Source: Streptomyces yatensis
GTDB lineage: Bacteria > Actinomycetota > Actinomycetes > Streptomycetales > Streptomycetaceae
Assembly: GCF_018069625.1 (NCBI RefSeq)
Contig: NZ_CP072941.1
Coordinates: 1,922,001 to 1,986,000, forward strand
Length of the DNA: 64,000 nucleotides
Reading direction: 5' to 3'
The notes beneath the pieces are model-generated. The model was not told the DNA's origin and ran no database searches. It saw nothing but the letters and a program-made list of their open reading frames with translations. This document shows positions 50,941 to 58,967 of the stretch, piece after piece. Positions within the stretch are counted from its first letter, which is position 1. The number at the start of each line of letters is the position of its first letter. The position numbers and the translations under genes are program-made.

Positions 50941-52143
50941 GTGCCCATCGGGTTCGAGATCGATGAACGAGTCGCCGGGATCGCGCGGCGCACCACCGAG
51001 TTCGTACGGGAGGTGGTGATATCCGAGGAGCAGGCGTGCGACGGCAACGTCCATGCCGGACCGGAGCCGCTGCGCCGCCGGCTTCAGGACGCGGCCCGCG
51101 AGGCGGGGGTGTTCGCCCCGCACATCGGCGCCGAATGGGGCGGGCTCGGACTGGACCTGTGCGGACAGGCCGTGGTGTTCGAGGCGGCCGGGTACTCGCT
51201 GCTGGGGCCCCTCGCGCTCAACTGCGCGGCTCCCGACGAGGGCAATACCCATCTGCTCGAGGTGGTGGCCACGGAGGAGCAGAAGGAGCGGTATCTGCGG
51301 CCGCTGGCGGCCGGTGAGGCGCGCTCGTGCTTCGCGATGACCGAACCGGCGCCGGGCGCCGGCTCCGACCCGCGGGCGCTCACGACGACCGCGACGAAGA
51401 CCGAGAGCGGCTGGCGGATCGACGGCCGCAAGTGGTTCATCAGCGGCGCCGACGGTGCGGCCTTCGCCATCTGCATGGCCCGCACCAGCGGCGGCCCCGG
51501 CGACGCGGGCGGCGCGACGATGTTCCTCATCCCCGCCGACAACCCCGGCATGAAGATCGTCCGGAATATCGACACCCTGGACCAGGGCCTCTTCGGCGGG
51601 CATAGCGAAATCGCCTTCGAAGGCTGCGAGGTCGCGGACGATGCCGTACTGGGCGAGGTGGACCAGGGCTTCGCGTATGCCCAGGTACGCCTCGGGCCGG
51701 CGCGCATGACCCACTGCATGCGCTGGCTCGGGGTGGCCCGGCGGGCACAGGACATCGCCCTGGAGCGCGCGGCGGACCGTTCGGCCTTCGGCAAGCCGCT
51801 GGCCGAACTGGGCATGGTGCAGCAGCTGCTGGCCGACTCCGAGATCGACATCGAGACCGGCCGGGCCGTGCTGTGGCGGGCCTGCTGGGAGCTGGACCAG
51901 GGCCGCCCGGCCGCCCAGCACACCTCGATCGCCAAGACCTATGTCTCCGAGGCGGTGAACCGGGTGGTCGACCGGGCCGTCCAGATCTGCGGTGCGCTCG
52001 GCATCTCCGGCGACGCCCCGCTGTCGCGGCTGTACCGCGAGGTGCGTCCGTTCCGTATCTACGACGGCCCTTCCGAAACCCATCGCTGGGCCATCGCCAA
52101 GCGCGCGGTGCGGGCGGCGCGGGAGCGGCGGGGCACCCTGTGA
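50941..52143 (+). CDS. Acyl-CoA dehydrogenase (ACAD10/11-like), paralogue of the 38983 gene
   Basis: 400 aa from a GTG with GGGAGTG seven bases upstream. Motifs: CFAMTEPAPGAGSDPRALTT, DGRKWFISGADGAAFAICMA, GHSEIAFEGCEVADDAVLGE and LYREVRPFRIYDGPSETHRW. The DGPSETH block places it near the ACAD10/11 type, with Glu/Ser where the sister protein has DEVH. It overlaps the following APH-fold gene by GTGA, so an ACAD-APH-SDR trio is repeated here on the opposite strand from the ten-gene operon's equivalent. Confidence 0.93.
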   Translation: MPIGFEIDERVAGIARRTTEFVREVVISEEQACDGNVHAGPEPLRRRLQDAAREAGVFAPHIGAEWGGLGLDLCGQAVVFEAAGYSLLGPLALNCAAPDEGNTHLLEVVATEEQKERYLRPLAAGEARSCFAMTEPAPGAGSDPRALTTTATKTESGWRIDGRKWFISGADGAAFAICMARTSGGPGDAGGATMFLIPADNPGMKIVRNIDTLDQGLFGGHSEIAFEGCEVADDAVLGEVDQGFAYAQVRLGPARMTHCMRWLGVARRAQDIALERAADRSAFGKPLAELGMVQQLLADSEIDIETGRAVLWRACWELDQGRPAAQHTSIAKTYVSEAVNRVVDRAVQICGALGISGDAPLSRLYREVRPFRIYDGPSETHRWAIAKRAVRAARERRGTL

Positions 52144-53168
52144 CCAGTTCCGGGACGACGGTGGCCGGAGTCGACGTGGCCGCGTTGCAGCGCTACTTCG
52201 AACGCCACGTACCCGAGTGCGCGGGCCCGCTCACGATCACGCTGCTGCAGGGCGGGCGCTCCAACCTCACCTACGCGGTGACCGACGGGACACACCGGTG
52301 GGTGGTGCGACGGCCGCCACTGGGGGTGCTGACACCGACCGCACACGACATGGACCGCGAATACCGCGTCGTCGCGGCGCTCGGCGACACCGCGGTGCCG
52401 GTCGCCCGGGCCGTGCTGTCCTGCACGGACCCGGAGGTGATCGGGGCGCCGTTCTGCGTCGTCGACTTCGTGGAGGGCACGGTGCTGCGCGACGGCGACG
52501 AGGCCGCCGCACTCCCGCCCGAGGACGCGCGGCGCGCCGCTGACGCGCTGGTGGACGCCCTGGTCACACTGCACTCGGTGGACGCCGCCACCGTAGGGCT
52601 CGGTGACTTCGGCCGGCCCGACGGGTATCTCGAGCGCCAGGTGCGCCGGTGGCGCGGGCAGTGGGACAAGGTCGCCACGCGGAGCCTGCCCGATCTCGGC
52701 GAACTGCACGGCAGGCTGGCCCGCTCGCTGCCCGCGAGCGGCGCCCCGGCCATCGTGCACGGCGACTACCGCCTGGACAACGTCCTCCTGGCACCCGGCG
52801 ACTTCGGGCGGATCGCCGCCGTCGTCGACTGGGAGATGGCCACGCTCGGCGATCCGCTCGCCGACCTCGGGATGCTGCTCATGTACTGGGACCGGACCTG
52901 CGAACCGGTCCTCGGGGCGCGCCACGTCCCGACGGCCAACCCCGGATTTCCCTCGGGCCGCGAAGTGGCCGAGCGGTACGCCGAGAAGTCCGGACGGGAC
53001 ATCGGTGGCCTGCCCTTCTACCAGGCGCTGGGCTGTTTCAAGCTCGCCGTCATCGCGGAGGGCATCCACGCCCGCTATGCGGCGGGACAGACGGTCGGAA
53101 CGGGATTCGAGCGGGTCGGCTCCGCGGTGCCCGCGCTGCTGCGCTCGGGGCTGGAGCTGCTGCCGTGA
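52140..53168 (+). CDS. APH-fold (kinase-like) protein, paralogue of the 40253 gene
   Basis: 342 aa from a GTG that overlaps the dehydrogenase stop. Motifs: LLQGGRSNLTYAVTDG, Arg/Lys in HRWVVRRPPLG, IVHGDYRLDNVLLAPGDFG (about 202-220) and AAVVDWEMATLGDPLADLGM. It is closer to canonical ACAD11-type APH proteins than the first copy (the region APIVHGDYRLDN is a standard hallmark). It probably phosphorylates a hydroxyacyl-CoA for the neighbouring dehydrogenase (family knowledge from ACAD10/11). Confidence 0.9.
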   Translation: MTSSGTTVAGVDVAALQRYFERHVPECAGPLTITLLQGGRSNLTYAVTDGTHRWVVRRPPLGVLTPTAHDMDREYRVVAALGDTAVPVARAVLSCTDPEVIGAPFCVVDFVEGTVLRDGDEAAALPPEDARRAADALVDALVTLHSVDAATVGLGDFGRPDGYLERQVRRWRGQWDKVATRSLPDLGELHGRLARSLPASGAPAIVHGDYRLDNVLLAPGDFGRIAAVVDWEMATLGDPLADLGMLLMYWDRTCEPVLGARHVPTANPGFPSGREVAERYAEKSGRDIGGLPFYQALGCFKLAVIAEGIHARYAAGQTVGTGFERVGSAVPALLRSGLELLP

Positions 53169-53203
53169 CCGGTCACATCGGAGACGGCGCGGCGGACACC
53201 GGA

Positions 53204-53263
53204 GACGCCACGCGGGACGCCACGTCCGACGCCACGCGGGACGCCACGTCCGACGCCACGCAA
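53204..53263 (+). repeat. Five tandem copies of a 12-bp unit in the SDR leader
   Basis: GACGCCACG followed by alternating CGG and TCC (last copy CAA). In frame with the SDR gene it would encode Asp-Ala-Thr-Arg/Ser tandem peptides. It lies between an overlapping GTG (53165) and the well-placed GTG (53279). Confidence 0.9.
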
Positions 53264-53278
53264 GACGGAGGAGAGCCC

Positions 53279-54049
53279 GTGCGAGACCGACTGTCCGGAC
53301 AGATCGCCCTGGTCACCGGCGCCACCGGCGGTATAGGAACCGCCGTCTCGCGGCGGTTGGCCATCGAGGGGGCCACGGTGGTGGTGACCGACGTGGACGC
53401 CGACCGCTGCGAGCAGCTCGCGGAGGAGCTGACGAAGGAGCCGGCGGCCGATGGAGCGCGGGCGCTGGGCCTCGCGCTGGACGTGAGCGACGAAGAGGCG
53501 TGGCGCGGCACGGTCGAGCGCGTGGTCTCCGAACTGGGCGGCCTGTCCGTGCTCGTCAACAACGCGGGTATCGCCAAGATGCGCACCGTGGAGACGGAGA
53601 CCCAGGAGTCCTGGGACAAGGTCATCGCCGTGACCCAGGGCGGTGTCTGGCTCGGCATGAAGCACGGTGGACCCGCGATCGAAGGCTCCGGTGGCGGCTC
53701 GATCGTCAACATCGCGTCGATCTTCGGCACGGTGGGCGGCTTCGGCAGCCAGTTCTCGTACCACGCGGCGAAGGGCGCGGTCCGGCTGATGACGAAGAAC
53801 GCCGCCCTGCACTGGGCCACGCGCGGCGTCCGCGTCAATTCGATCCACCCCGGTTTCATCGAGACCCCTCTCTCGCGCGAACTGTGGCGGGGCACTCCCC
53901 GGCACACCGCGATGGTCGAGGGCACTCCCATGGGGCGGCTCGGCACACCGGACGAGGTCGCGGGGGCCGTCGCGTTCCTCGCCTCCCAGGACGCGAGCTT
54001 CGTGACCGGCTCCGAGCTGTACGTGGACGGCGGCTGGACGGCACGCTGA
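53279..54049 (+). CDS. SDR family oxidoreductase with optional repetitive N-terminal extension
   Basis: 256 aa from the GTG at 53279, which has GGAGGAG five bases upstream. An in-frame GTG at 53165 overlaps the APH stop and would add 38 residues made mostly of DATRDATS repeats. SDR motifs: ALVTGATGGIGTAVSRRLA, VLVNNAGIAKMRTVETETQE, VNIASIFGTVGGFGSQFSYH (YHAAK catalytic) and FVTGSELYVDGGWTAR. It is the third gene of the ACAD-APH-SDR trio. Short form preferred; the long form would carry a low-complexity tail. Confidence 0.88.
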   Translation: MRDRLSGQIALVTGATGGIGTAVSRRLAIEGATVVVTDVDADRCEQLAEELTKEPAADGARALGLALDVSDEEAWRGTVERVVSELGGLSVLVNNAGIAKMRTVETETQESWDKVIAVTQGGVWLGMKHGGPAIEGSGGGSIVNIASIFGTVGGFGSQFSYHAAKGAVRLMTKNAALHWATRGVRVNSIHPGFIETPLSRELWRGTPRHTAMVEGTPMGRLGTPDEVAGAVAFLASQDASFVTGSELYVDGGWTAR

Positions 54050-54050
54050 C

Positions 54051-54096
54051 GCCCCACCACCGCGTTCGTCGCGGCGGACGAGCCAGGTGGCGGGGC
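54051..54096. terminator. Long hairpin between convergent SDR and flavoprotein genes
   Basis: GCCCCACCACC and GGTGGCGGGGC pair with one mismatch around a 24-base loop with its own small stem. It starts one base after the SDR stop and ends 14 bp before the flavoprotein stop. Confidence 0.6.
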
Positions 54097-54110
54097 GGCG
54101 GGCGATCAGG

Positions 54111-55496
54111 TCAGTCCGTCGCCTGTGCCGCCCTCGTCTGTGCCGCCGTCGCGGTGGCGGTGGAGGCGGATGCGGTGGTGGCGGTGTCCGCGGCGGTCAG
54201 TCCGAACACCAGGGCCGAGGCGATGCCGCCCGCGTAGGCGCGGTGCCACAGGCCACCGGTGTCCGACCCGGCCGCGAGGAGTCCGTGGAGCGGTTCGCCG
54301 TCCCCGCGCAGGACGCGGGCCCGGTCGTCGATGCGCACACCGTGGAAGGGGAACGTGATGGCCGGTACGGTCTCGATCACGTAGTACGGCGGTTCGTCGA
54401 GCGGGAGGCGGTCCAGCTGCCGGCCGGGCACCGGCTCCAGCCCCGCCGCGGCGTCTTCGTTGAACAGCTTGACCGCGTCGCGCACGGCATCACCCCGATA
54501 CCCCCATTCCTCCGGGAGGTAGGCCAGTTCGTCGAGGTCTTCGGCGAGTCCCACCCGGCCGCCCCGCTTGCCGGCCAGAGCGAACTTGTCCACGGCGACC
54601 GCGCCCTCGACGTACGACCCGACGACCCAGTCACGGAACACCCGGGCGTCGGCGATGAGAAGGCCCCGGCTCTCGGGCTGCTCCAGCAACGCCATGGCCG
54701 TGAGGTGGTCGCCCAGCGTCTCGTCCACGAACCGATCGTTGCGCACGTTGAACAGCAGGGCATGCTCGCTGTAGTAGAGCGACAGGTCGACGAAGTCCGC
54801 CGGGTCGGCGAAGGAAATGCCACTGGGGATGAGATGGCCGTAGAAGCCCGCGTCGTCGTGGCCGGTGGCGGCACCGACCTGGGTGGCCAGACGGTAACCA
54901 CCGCCGCGGCTGAAGGGGTTGGAGCGCAGCTGCATGTCCCCGGCGCGGGGGTGCACATGCGCGGTGCGGAGTTCCGGATCGCCCTGAAACCCGCCGGTCG
55001 CGATGAGCGTGGACCCGGCGCGCACACGCGTGCGCACGCCATCGGTCAGCCTCAGCTCGGCCCCCGTCACGGCCCCGTCCTCGACCACCAGCCGTTCGGC
55101 ACACGTCTCCAACAGCAACATGCCACCGCCTTCGCGGACGACCCGACGGCAGGTGTCGACGTACTGATGGGTGTCGAACTGGTGCCCGCGACCGAAACTG
55201 AGGACACGCTGCGCGTCCTTGACGTCCACGCCGAGGGAGCGGATCCATTCGACGCCGTCGGGAAACCGATCCACGAGGGCACGCTTGAGCGCGGTGTCTC
55301 CCCATGGATTGTGCTGGTCCATGACGTCATGGCTCGGCGCGGTCCAGGCGTAACCCGCGAAGCGCGCGGAACCGCCGACGTCCGTACCGATCTCCACGAC
55401 CATGACGGACAGACCGTTGCGAACGGCGCGGGCACCGGCGGTCAACCCCGCCATTCCCGCACCGATGACCAGCAGATCGACATTCTCCACGCGCAC
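54111..55496 (-). CDS. FAD-dependent dehydrogenase (KstD/fumarate-reductase flavoprotein type)
   Basis: 461 aa from a GTG with GGAGGGGA five bases upstream. The N-terminal dinucleotide fold is VDLLVIGAGMAGLTAGARAV; the second FAD block is DGEPLHGLLAAGSDTGGLWH and the C-terminal YAGGIASALVFG. Between them are GSARFAGYAWTAPSHDVMDQ and STLIATGGFQGDPELRTAHV. This is the fumarate reductase/3-ketosteroid-delta1-dehydrogenase superfamily; the catalytic tyrosines of true KstD cannot be assigned with confidence. A ring-desaturating role would fit the island. The tail of about 20 Ala/Thr-rich residues is unusual. Confidence 0.88.
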   Translation of the reverse strand: MRVENVDLLVIGAGMAGLTAGARAVRNGLSVMVVEIGTDVGGSARFAGYAWTAPSHDVMDQHNPWGDTALKRALVDRFPDGVEWIRSLGVDVKDAQRVLSFGRGHQFDTHQYVDTCRRVVREGGGMLLLETCAERLVVEDGAVTGAELRLTDGVRTRVRAGSTLIATGGFQGDPELRTAHVHPRAGDMQLRSNPFSRGGGYRLATQVGAATGHDDAGFYGHLIPSGISFADPADFVDLSLYYSEHALLFNVRNDRFVDETLGDHLTAMALLEQPESRGLLIADARVFRDWVVGSYVEGAVAVDKFALAGKRGGRVGLAEDLDELAYLPEEWGYRGDAVRDAVKLFNEDAAAGLEPVPGRQLDRLPLDEPPYYVIETVPAITFPFHGVRIDDRARVLRGDGEPLHGLLAAGSDTGGLWHRAYAGGIASALVFGLTAADTATTASASTATATAAQTRAAQATD

Positions 55497-55568
55497 GTGA
55501 CTCCCCTCCGGCGATGAGCTCGACGGCTCGCCAAGGGAGACGACACACCCTTGACGACCCTCCCAGCA

Positions 55569-55585
55569 AAACCGAATCCAATTCA
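55569..55585. promoter_or_regulatory. Motif S8 (second type of operator, flavoprotein promoter)
   Basis: Reverse complement of TGAATTGGATTCGGTTT, identical to S7. It lies 73-89 bp upstream of the flavoprotein start. On the sense strand of that gene the motif is followed by TGCTGG. Confidence 0.7.
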
Positions 55586-55626
55586 AAAGGCAAGCGTGGT
55601 GCTGGGGTGGGACAGTAGCGCCAAGT

Positions 55627-55640
55627 TGAATTCGATTTCA
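55627..55640. promoter_or_regulatory. Motif S9 (second half of the flavoprotein control region)
   Basis: TGAATTCGATTTCA with TGAA/TTCA half-sites and a related TGAATTSGATT core, 58 bp from S8 and just before the kinase gene's 3' end. It may be a second binding site for the same factor. Confidence 0.45.
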
Positions 55641-55655
55641 GGGCGTGAAGGACGC

Positions 55656-57134
55656 TCAACGCTCCTGCAGGGCCGCCAGGGCGTGGACGGTCGCGGCGGT
55701 GTCCGGGTACAGCCGCCGGTAGAGGTCGTACAGCTGGTCGTAGCGTCCGGTGTGCTCGGCGCGGGGCGTCACCGTCTCGCGCACCGGGTTCCAGTCCTCG
55801 ATGGAGGCGTCCCCGACGAGCCGCGCGGCCAGCAGGGCATCGCCGTAACCGGCGCCGATGGTGATGGTGCGCAGCTCCTGCGGGCGGCCGGTGATGTCGG
55901 AGACGATCTGCGTCCACAGGGAGCCCTGGGTGCCACCGCCGACGGCGACCACGCGGCGGATATCGCCACCGGCCGCCTCGATGACCTCGATGTTCTGGCG
56001 GACGCCGAACCCGGTGGCTTCGAGTGCGGCCCGGTAGAGGTCGCCGCGGGTGTGGGACAGGGTCAGCCCGGCGATCACTCCGCGGGCGTCCGGGTCCATG
56101 ATCGGGGTGCGCTCGCCGGAGAAGTACGGGAGCATCAGCAGGCCATTGGCGCCGGGGCCCGACTCGGCGGCCAGCGCGGTGAGTTGGGCATGGTCGCCGT
56201 CGGCGAACAGGTCCCGCAGCCAGCCGGCGACCGCACCGGAGGTGGCCATGCCACCGGCCAGATTCCGGGTTCCGGGCAGGGCGCCGACCGTACCCCACAG
56301 GGACGGGCTGGTCAGCGGCTTGGGCACGGTATGGATGAGGAACATGGTGGTGCCGTACATCAGCATCAGATCGCCGATGTGATGCGCCCCCACGCTCAGT
56401 GCCTCGGCCCAGGCGTCGATGGTGCCGGTGGTGACGGGGATCCCGGCGGGCAGACCGGTCGCCTCGGCGGCCTCGGCGGTGAGGACACCGGCCGCCTCAC
56501 CGGGCCAGCGCAGTGGCGGCAGTTCGATACCGGGGGCGATCTCGGCGGCCCAGGGGGCGTACCACTCACCGGCGAGCGTGTCGTACAGCGGGGTGCACTG
56601 GCTGGCCGAGTGGTGGTCCAGAACGTAGTTCCCGGTGAGCTTCCTGACCAGCCAGGAGCTGGGCATGTACAGCCGCCGGGCCCGCGCATGGACCTCGGGC
56701 TCCTCCTCGGCGATCCAGGCGATCTTCGGCCCCGCCGCCTGTGTGGTCAGGGCGGAGCCGCAGCGACGAATGATCTCCTCTGCGCCGAGCCGCGCCTCGA
56801 GGCGCTGGATCTGGTGGACCGAGCGGGTGTCCACGCCGTACAGAACGGCGGGACGCAGCGGGGTGTCGTGCTCATCGGCCAGCAGGACACAGGGCCCCAT
56901 GCCGCTGACCCCGACGGCGACCACGGCAGTGTCCCCCGGGGCGGTCAGCTCCCGGGCGAGCTCGACGAACTCGCGCCACCAGACGGCAGCGTCCATCTCG
57001 AAGTGGCCGGGGCCGGGCCGTGCGGGGGTGTGCTCCCGAGTGGCCGAGCGGATCAGGGTGCCATCGAGGCCGACGAGAACGCCCTTGCTGCTCGAGGTGC
57101 CGATGTCCACACCGATGACTGCGTTGCGAGGCAT
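55656..57134 (-). CDS. FGGY-family carbohydrate kinase (gluconokinase-like)
   Basis: 492 aa from the ATG at 57134; no clear ribosome-binding site precedes it, so upstream GTG (57143) or a leaderless start are alternatives. Motifs: AVIGVDIGTSSSKGVLVGLD (phosphate 1), the Asp catalytic region GTIDAWAEALSVG, VVAVGGGTQGSLWTQIVSDI, and PYFSGERTPIMDPDARGVI. The family phosphorylates sugars or sugar acids. The adjacent GntP permease makes gluconate the best guess; xylulose or other polyols remain possible. The gene is separated from GntP by a 214-bp gap holding a pseudogene relic. Confidence 0.87.
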   Translation of the reverse strand: MPRNAVIGVDIGTSSSKGVLVGLDGTLIRSATREHTPARPGPGHFEMDAAVWWREFVELARELTAPGDTAVVAVGVSGMGPCVLLADEHDTPLRPAVLYGVDTRSVHQIQRLEARLGAEEIIRRCGSALTTQAAGPKIAWIAEEEPEVHARARRLYMPSSWLVRKLTGNYVLDHHSASQCTPLYDTLAGEWYAPWAAEIAPGIELPPLRWPGEAAGVLTAEAAEATGLPAGIPVTTGTIDAWAEALSVGAHHIGDLMLMYGTTMFLIHTVPKPLTSPSLWGTVGALPGTRNLAGGMATSGAVAGWLRDLFADGDHAQLTALAAESGPGANGLLMLPYFSGERTPIMDPDARGVIAGLTLSHTRGDLYRAALEATGFGVRQNIEVIEAAGGDIRRVVAVGGGTQGSLWTQIVSDITGRPQELRTITIGAGYGDALLAARLVGDASIEDWNPVRETVTPRAEHTGRYDQLYDLYRRLYPDTAATVHALAALQER

Positions 57135-57166
57135 GGCGAGCACGCTGGCAGAAGGCGATTTCAGGG

Positions 57167-57310
57167 TCAAGGAAGCCCGGACACATGGCCCTTATCCGGG
57201 AGAGATTTCCACAGCGGGCGCACCTGCCGCTCCGGGTACGGGACGGACCGGACGGCCAGGTCGAGCACGGTCTGACCGGCGGTGTTGACGGCGTCGATAT
57301 CGGCGCCCCA
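57167..57310 (-). pseudogene. Ankyrin-repeat protein relic (C-terminal end)
   Basis: Minus-strand reading gives GADIDAVNTAGQTVLDLAVR, followed by SVPYPERQVRPLWKSLPDKG and a TGA at 57167. The first block is a standard ankyrin-repeat end (GAD-N-x-x-x-G-x-T-x-LDLA). No start codon or preceding repeats remain; the sequence joins directly onto the end of the GntP gene. It is probably what is left of an unrelated gene removed by a deletion. Confidence 0.6.
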
Positions 57311-57348
57311 CCACCGGCCCGCCGCGACCGCCCGGCCGCCGCCCCGCC

Positions 57349-58779
57349 TCAGGCGAACACCGACAGCAGCAAGGCCATCGCCAGGCCGAGCACGCTGACC
57401 AGCGTCTGCACGACCGTCTGGGTCTTGGTGGCCTGGCTGAGGTCCATTCCGAACGACTCCTTCACCAGCCAGAACCCCGCGTGGTTGACATAGTTGAGGC
57501 CGAGGGAACCGGCGCCGATCGCGACCACGAGCAGGGATGCCTCCAGGCCCCCTCCGTCACCGATCAGCGGGGCCACGATGCCGGTGGCGGAGACGATGCC
57601 GACGGTGGCGGAGCCCGTGGTCAGCGACAGCAGCAGGGCGATCAGCCAGCCCAGCAGGATCACATTGATATGGGCGCCCTCGGCGGCCGAGGCGATGGCA
57701 TCGCCGATGCCCGAGTCCTGGAGGACCTGCTTGAAGGCCCCTCCCCCACCGATGATGAGCAGGATCGCGGCGATGGACTTCAGGCTGTCGGTCAGGGAGG
57801 CGCGGGTCTCCTCGCCGGAGCGGCCGGAGCCGAACACCGTCACCCCGAAGGCGAAGACGAAACCGGCGAGCATCGCCACCAGGGGTTCTCCGGCGAACAC
57901 GAGCGCCGCGCCCAGCCCGCTCGACTCGTCCAGCACCGTCTCGGCGAACGTGCGCAGCAGCATCAGGACGACGGGGACCAGCACCGCCGCCACGGCCAGG
58001 CCGGTGGGCACACCGGTCCGGCGACGGGGCGTGTCCGTGTCCGCCTGTGCACCGGGACCCGAGGTGGCCGCGGCGGGCTGCCGCTCGGCGCCGGCGAACT
58101 GGGCCACCAGTTCGGCGTCGGGGGCGACGTCGGGCAGCCGGGGCGCGATCCAGCGGGCGTAGACGGGGCCCGCCAGGATGACGGTGGGCACGGCGCAGAC
58201 GATACCGACGCCGAGGGTGAGACCGAGGTCGGCGTGGAGACCGGTCATCGCGGTCAGCGGCCCGGGGTGGGGTGGGAGCATGCCGTGCAGGGTGGACAGC
58301 GAGGCGATGGCGGGCACGCCGAGGAGGACGTACGGGCTGCCCTTCGTGCCGCCGTGGCTCTCCATCCTGCGGGCGACGCTGAAGATCAAGGGCAGCAGCA
58401 CGATCAGGCCCACCTCGAAGAACATGGGCACGCCGATGACGAACGCCGCGGCGCCGACCAGCCAGGGCAGCCTGCGCGGCTCGGCGCGGGCGACGAGGGC
58501 GCGGGCGATGGTGTCGGTCGCGCCCGAGTCGGACAGCAGACGGCCGAGCATGGCGCCCAGGGCGAGGGTCACGCCCACGTCGCCGAGGGTGCCGCCGGCG
58601 CCCTCCTCGATGGATCCGGCGAGTTTCGCGGCCGGTTCACCGGCCGCGATCCCCGTGCCCACGCTGACCAGGACCAGCGCGACGAACGGGTGGACACGCA
58701 GCCGGGAGTTGATGAGGTAGATCAGCGCTGCTATCGCCACCGTGAGGATGAGCAGCAGCCACCAGGTGTGTGCGGTCAT
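57349..58779 (-). CDS. GntP-family gluconate:H+ symporter
   Basis: 476 aa, 12-14 membrane helices. GntP motifs: LRVHPFVALVLVSVGTGIAA, GVTLALGAMLGRLLSDSGAT, VPMFFEVGLIVLLPLIFSVA, GMLPPHPGPLTAMTGLHADL and the C-terminal NYVNHAGFWLVKESFGMDLS. A cytoplasmic loop (about 228-255) is Pro/Ala/Thr-rich. It imports gluconate or related sugar acids; the kinase gene downstream is the likely partner. It starts 188 bp from the TctC gene's end. Confidence 0.94.
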   Translation of the reverse strand: MTAHTWWLLLILTVAIAALIYLINSRLRVHPFVALVLVSVGTGIAAGEPAAKLAGSIEEGAGGTLGDVGVTLALGAMLGRLLSDSGATDTIARALVARAEPRRLPWLVGAAAFVIGVPMFFEVGLIVLLPLIFSVARRMESHGGTKGSPYVLLGVPAIASLSTLHGMLPPHPGPLTAMTGLHADLGLTLGVGIVCAVPTVILAGPVYARWIAPRLPDVAPDAELVAQFAGAERQPAAATSGPGAQADTDTPRRRTGVPTGLAVAAVLVPVVLMLLRTFAETVLDESSGLGAALVFAGEPLVAMLAGFVFAFGVTVFGSGRSGEETRASLTDSLKSIAAILLIIGGGGAFKQVLQDSGIGDAIASAAEGAHINVILLGWLIALLLSLTTGSATVGIVSATGIVAPLIGDGGGLEASLLVVAIGAGSLGLNYVNHAGFWLVKESFGMDLSQATKTQTVVQTLVSVLGLAMALLLSVFA

Positions 58780-58923
58780 GCGGTGCCTTCCAGGACATGC
58801 GTGTCGTTACGGGACATGCGGGCGGGTTCGTACGGCCACCGGGGCATGGGTGGGTAAGGGAGTGGGGGTGGTGGGGTGGTGCGGATCGGGGGCGTGCGGG
58901 CGTGAGGCGGTAGCCGGTGGCAG

Positions 58924-58960
58924 CCGCCGGGGCGGTCACCGGTGGCGGCCGCCCCGGCGG
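58924..58960 (-). terminator. Hairpin after the TctC-type gene
   Basis: CCGCCGGGGCGG and CCGCCCCGGCGG form a 12-bp stem around 13 bases, seven bases past the stop on the minus strand. It would insulate the GntP gene. Confidence 0.7.
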
Positions 58961-58967
58961 GGGTCGG

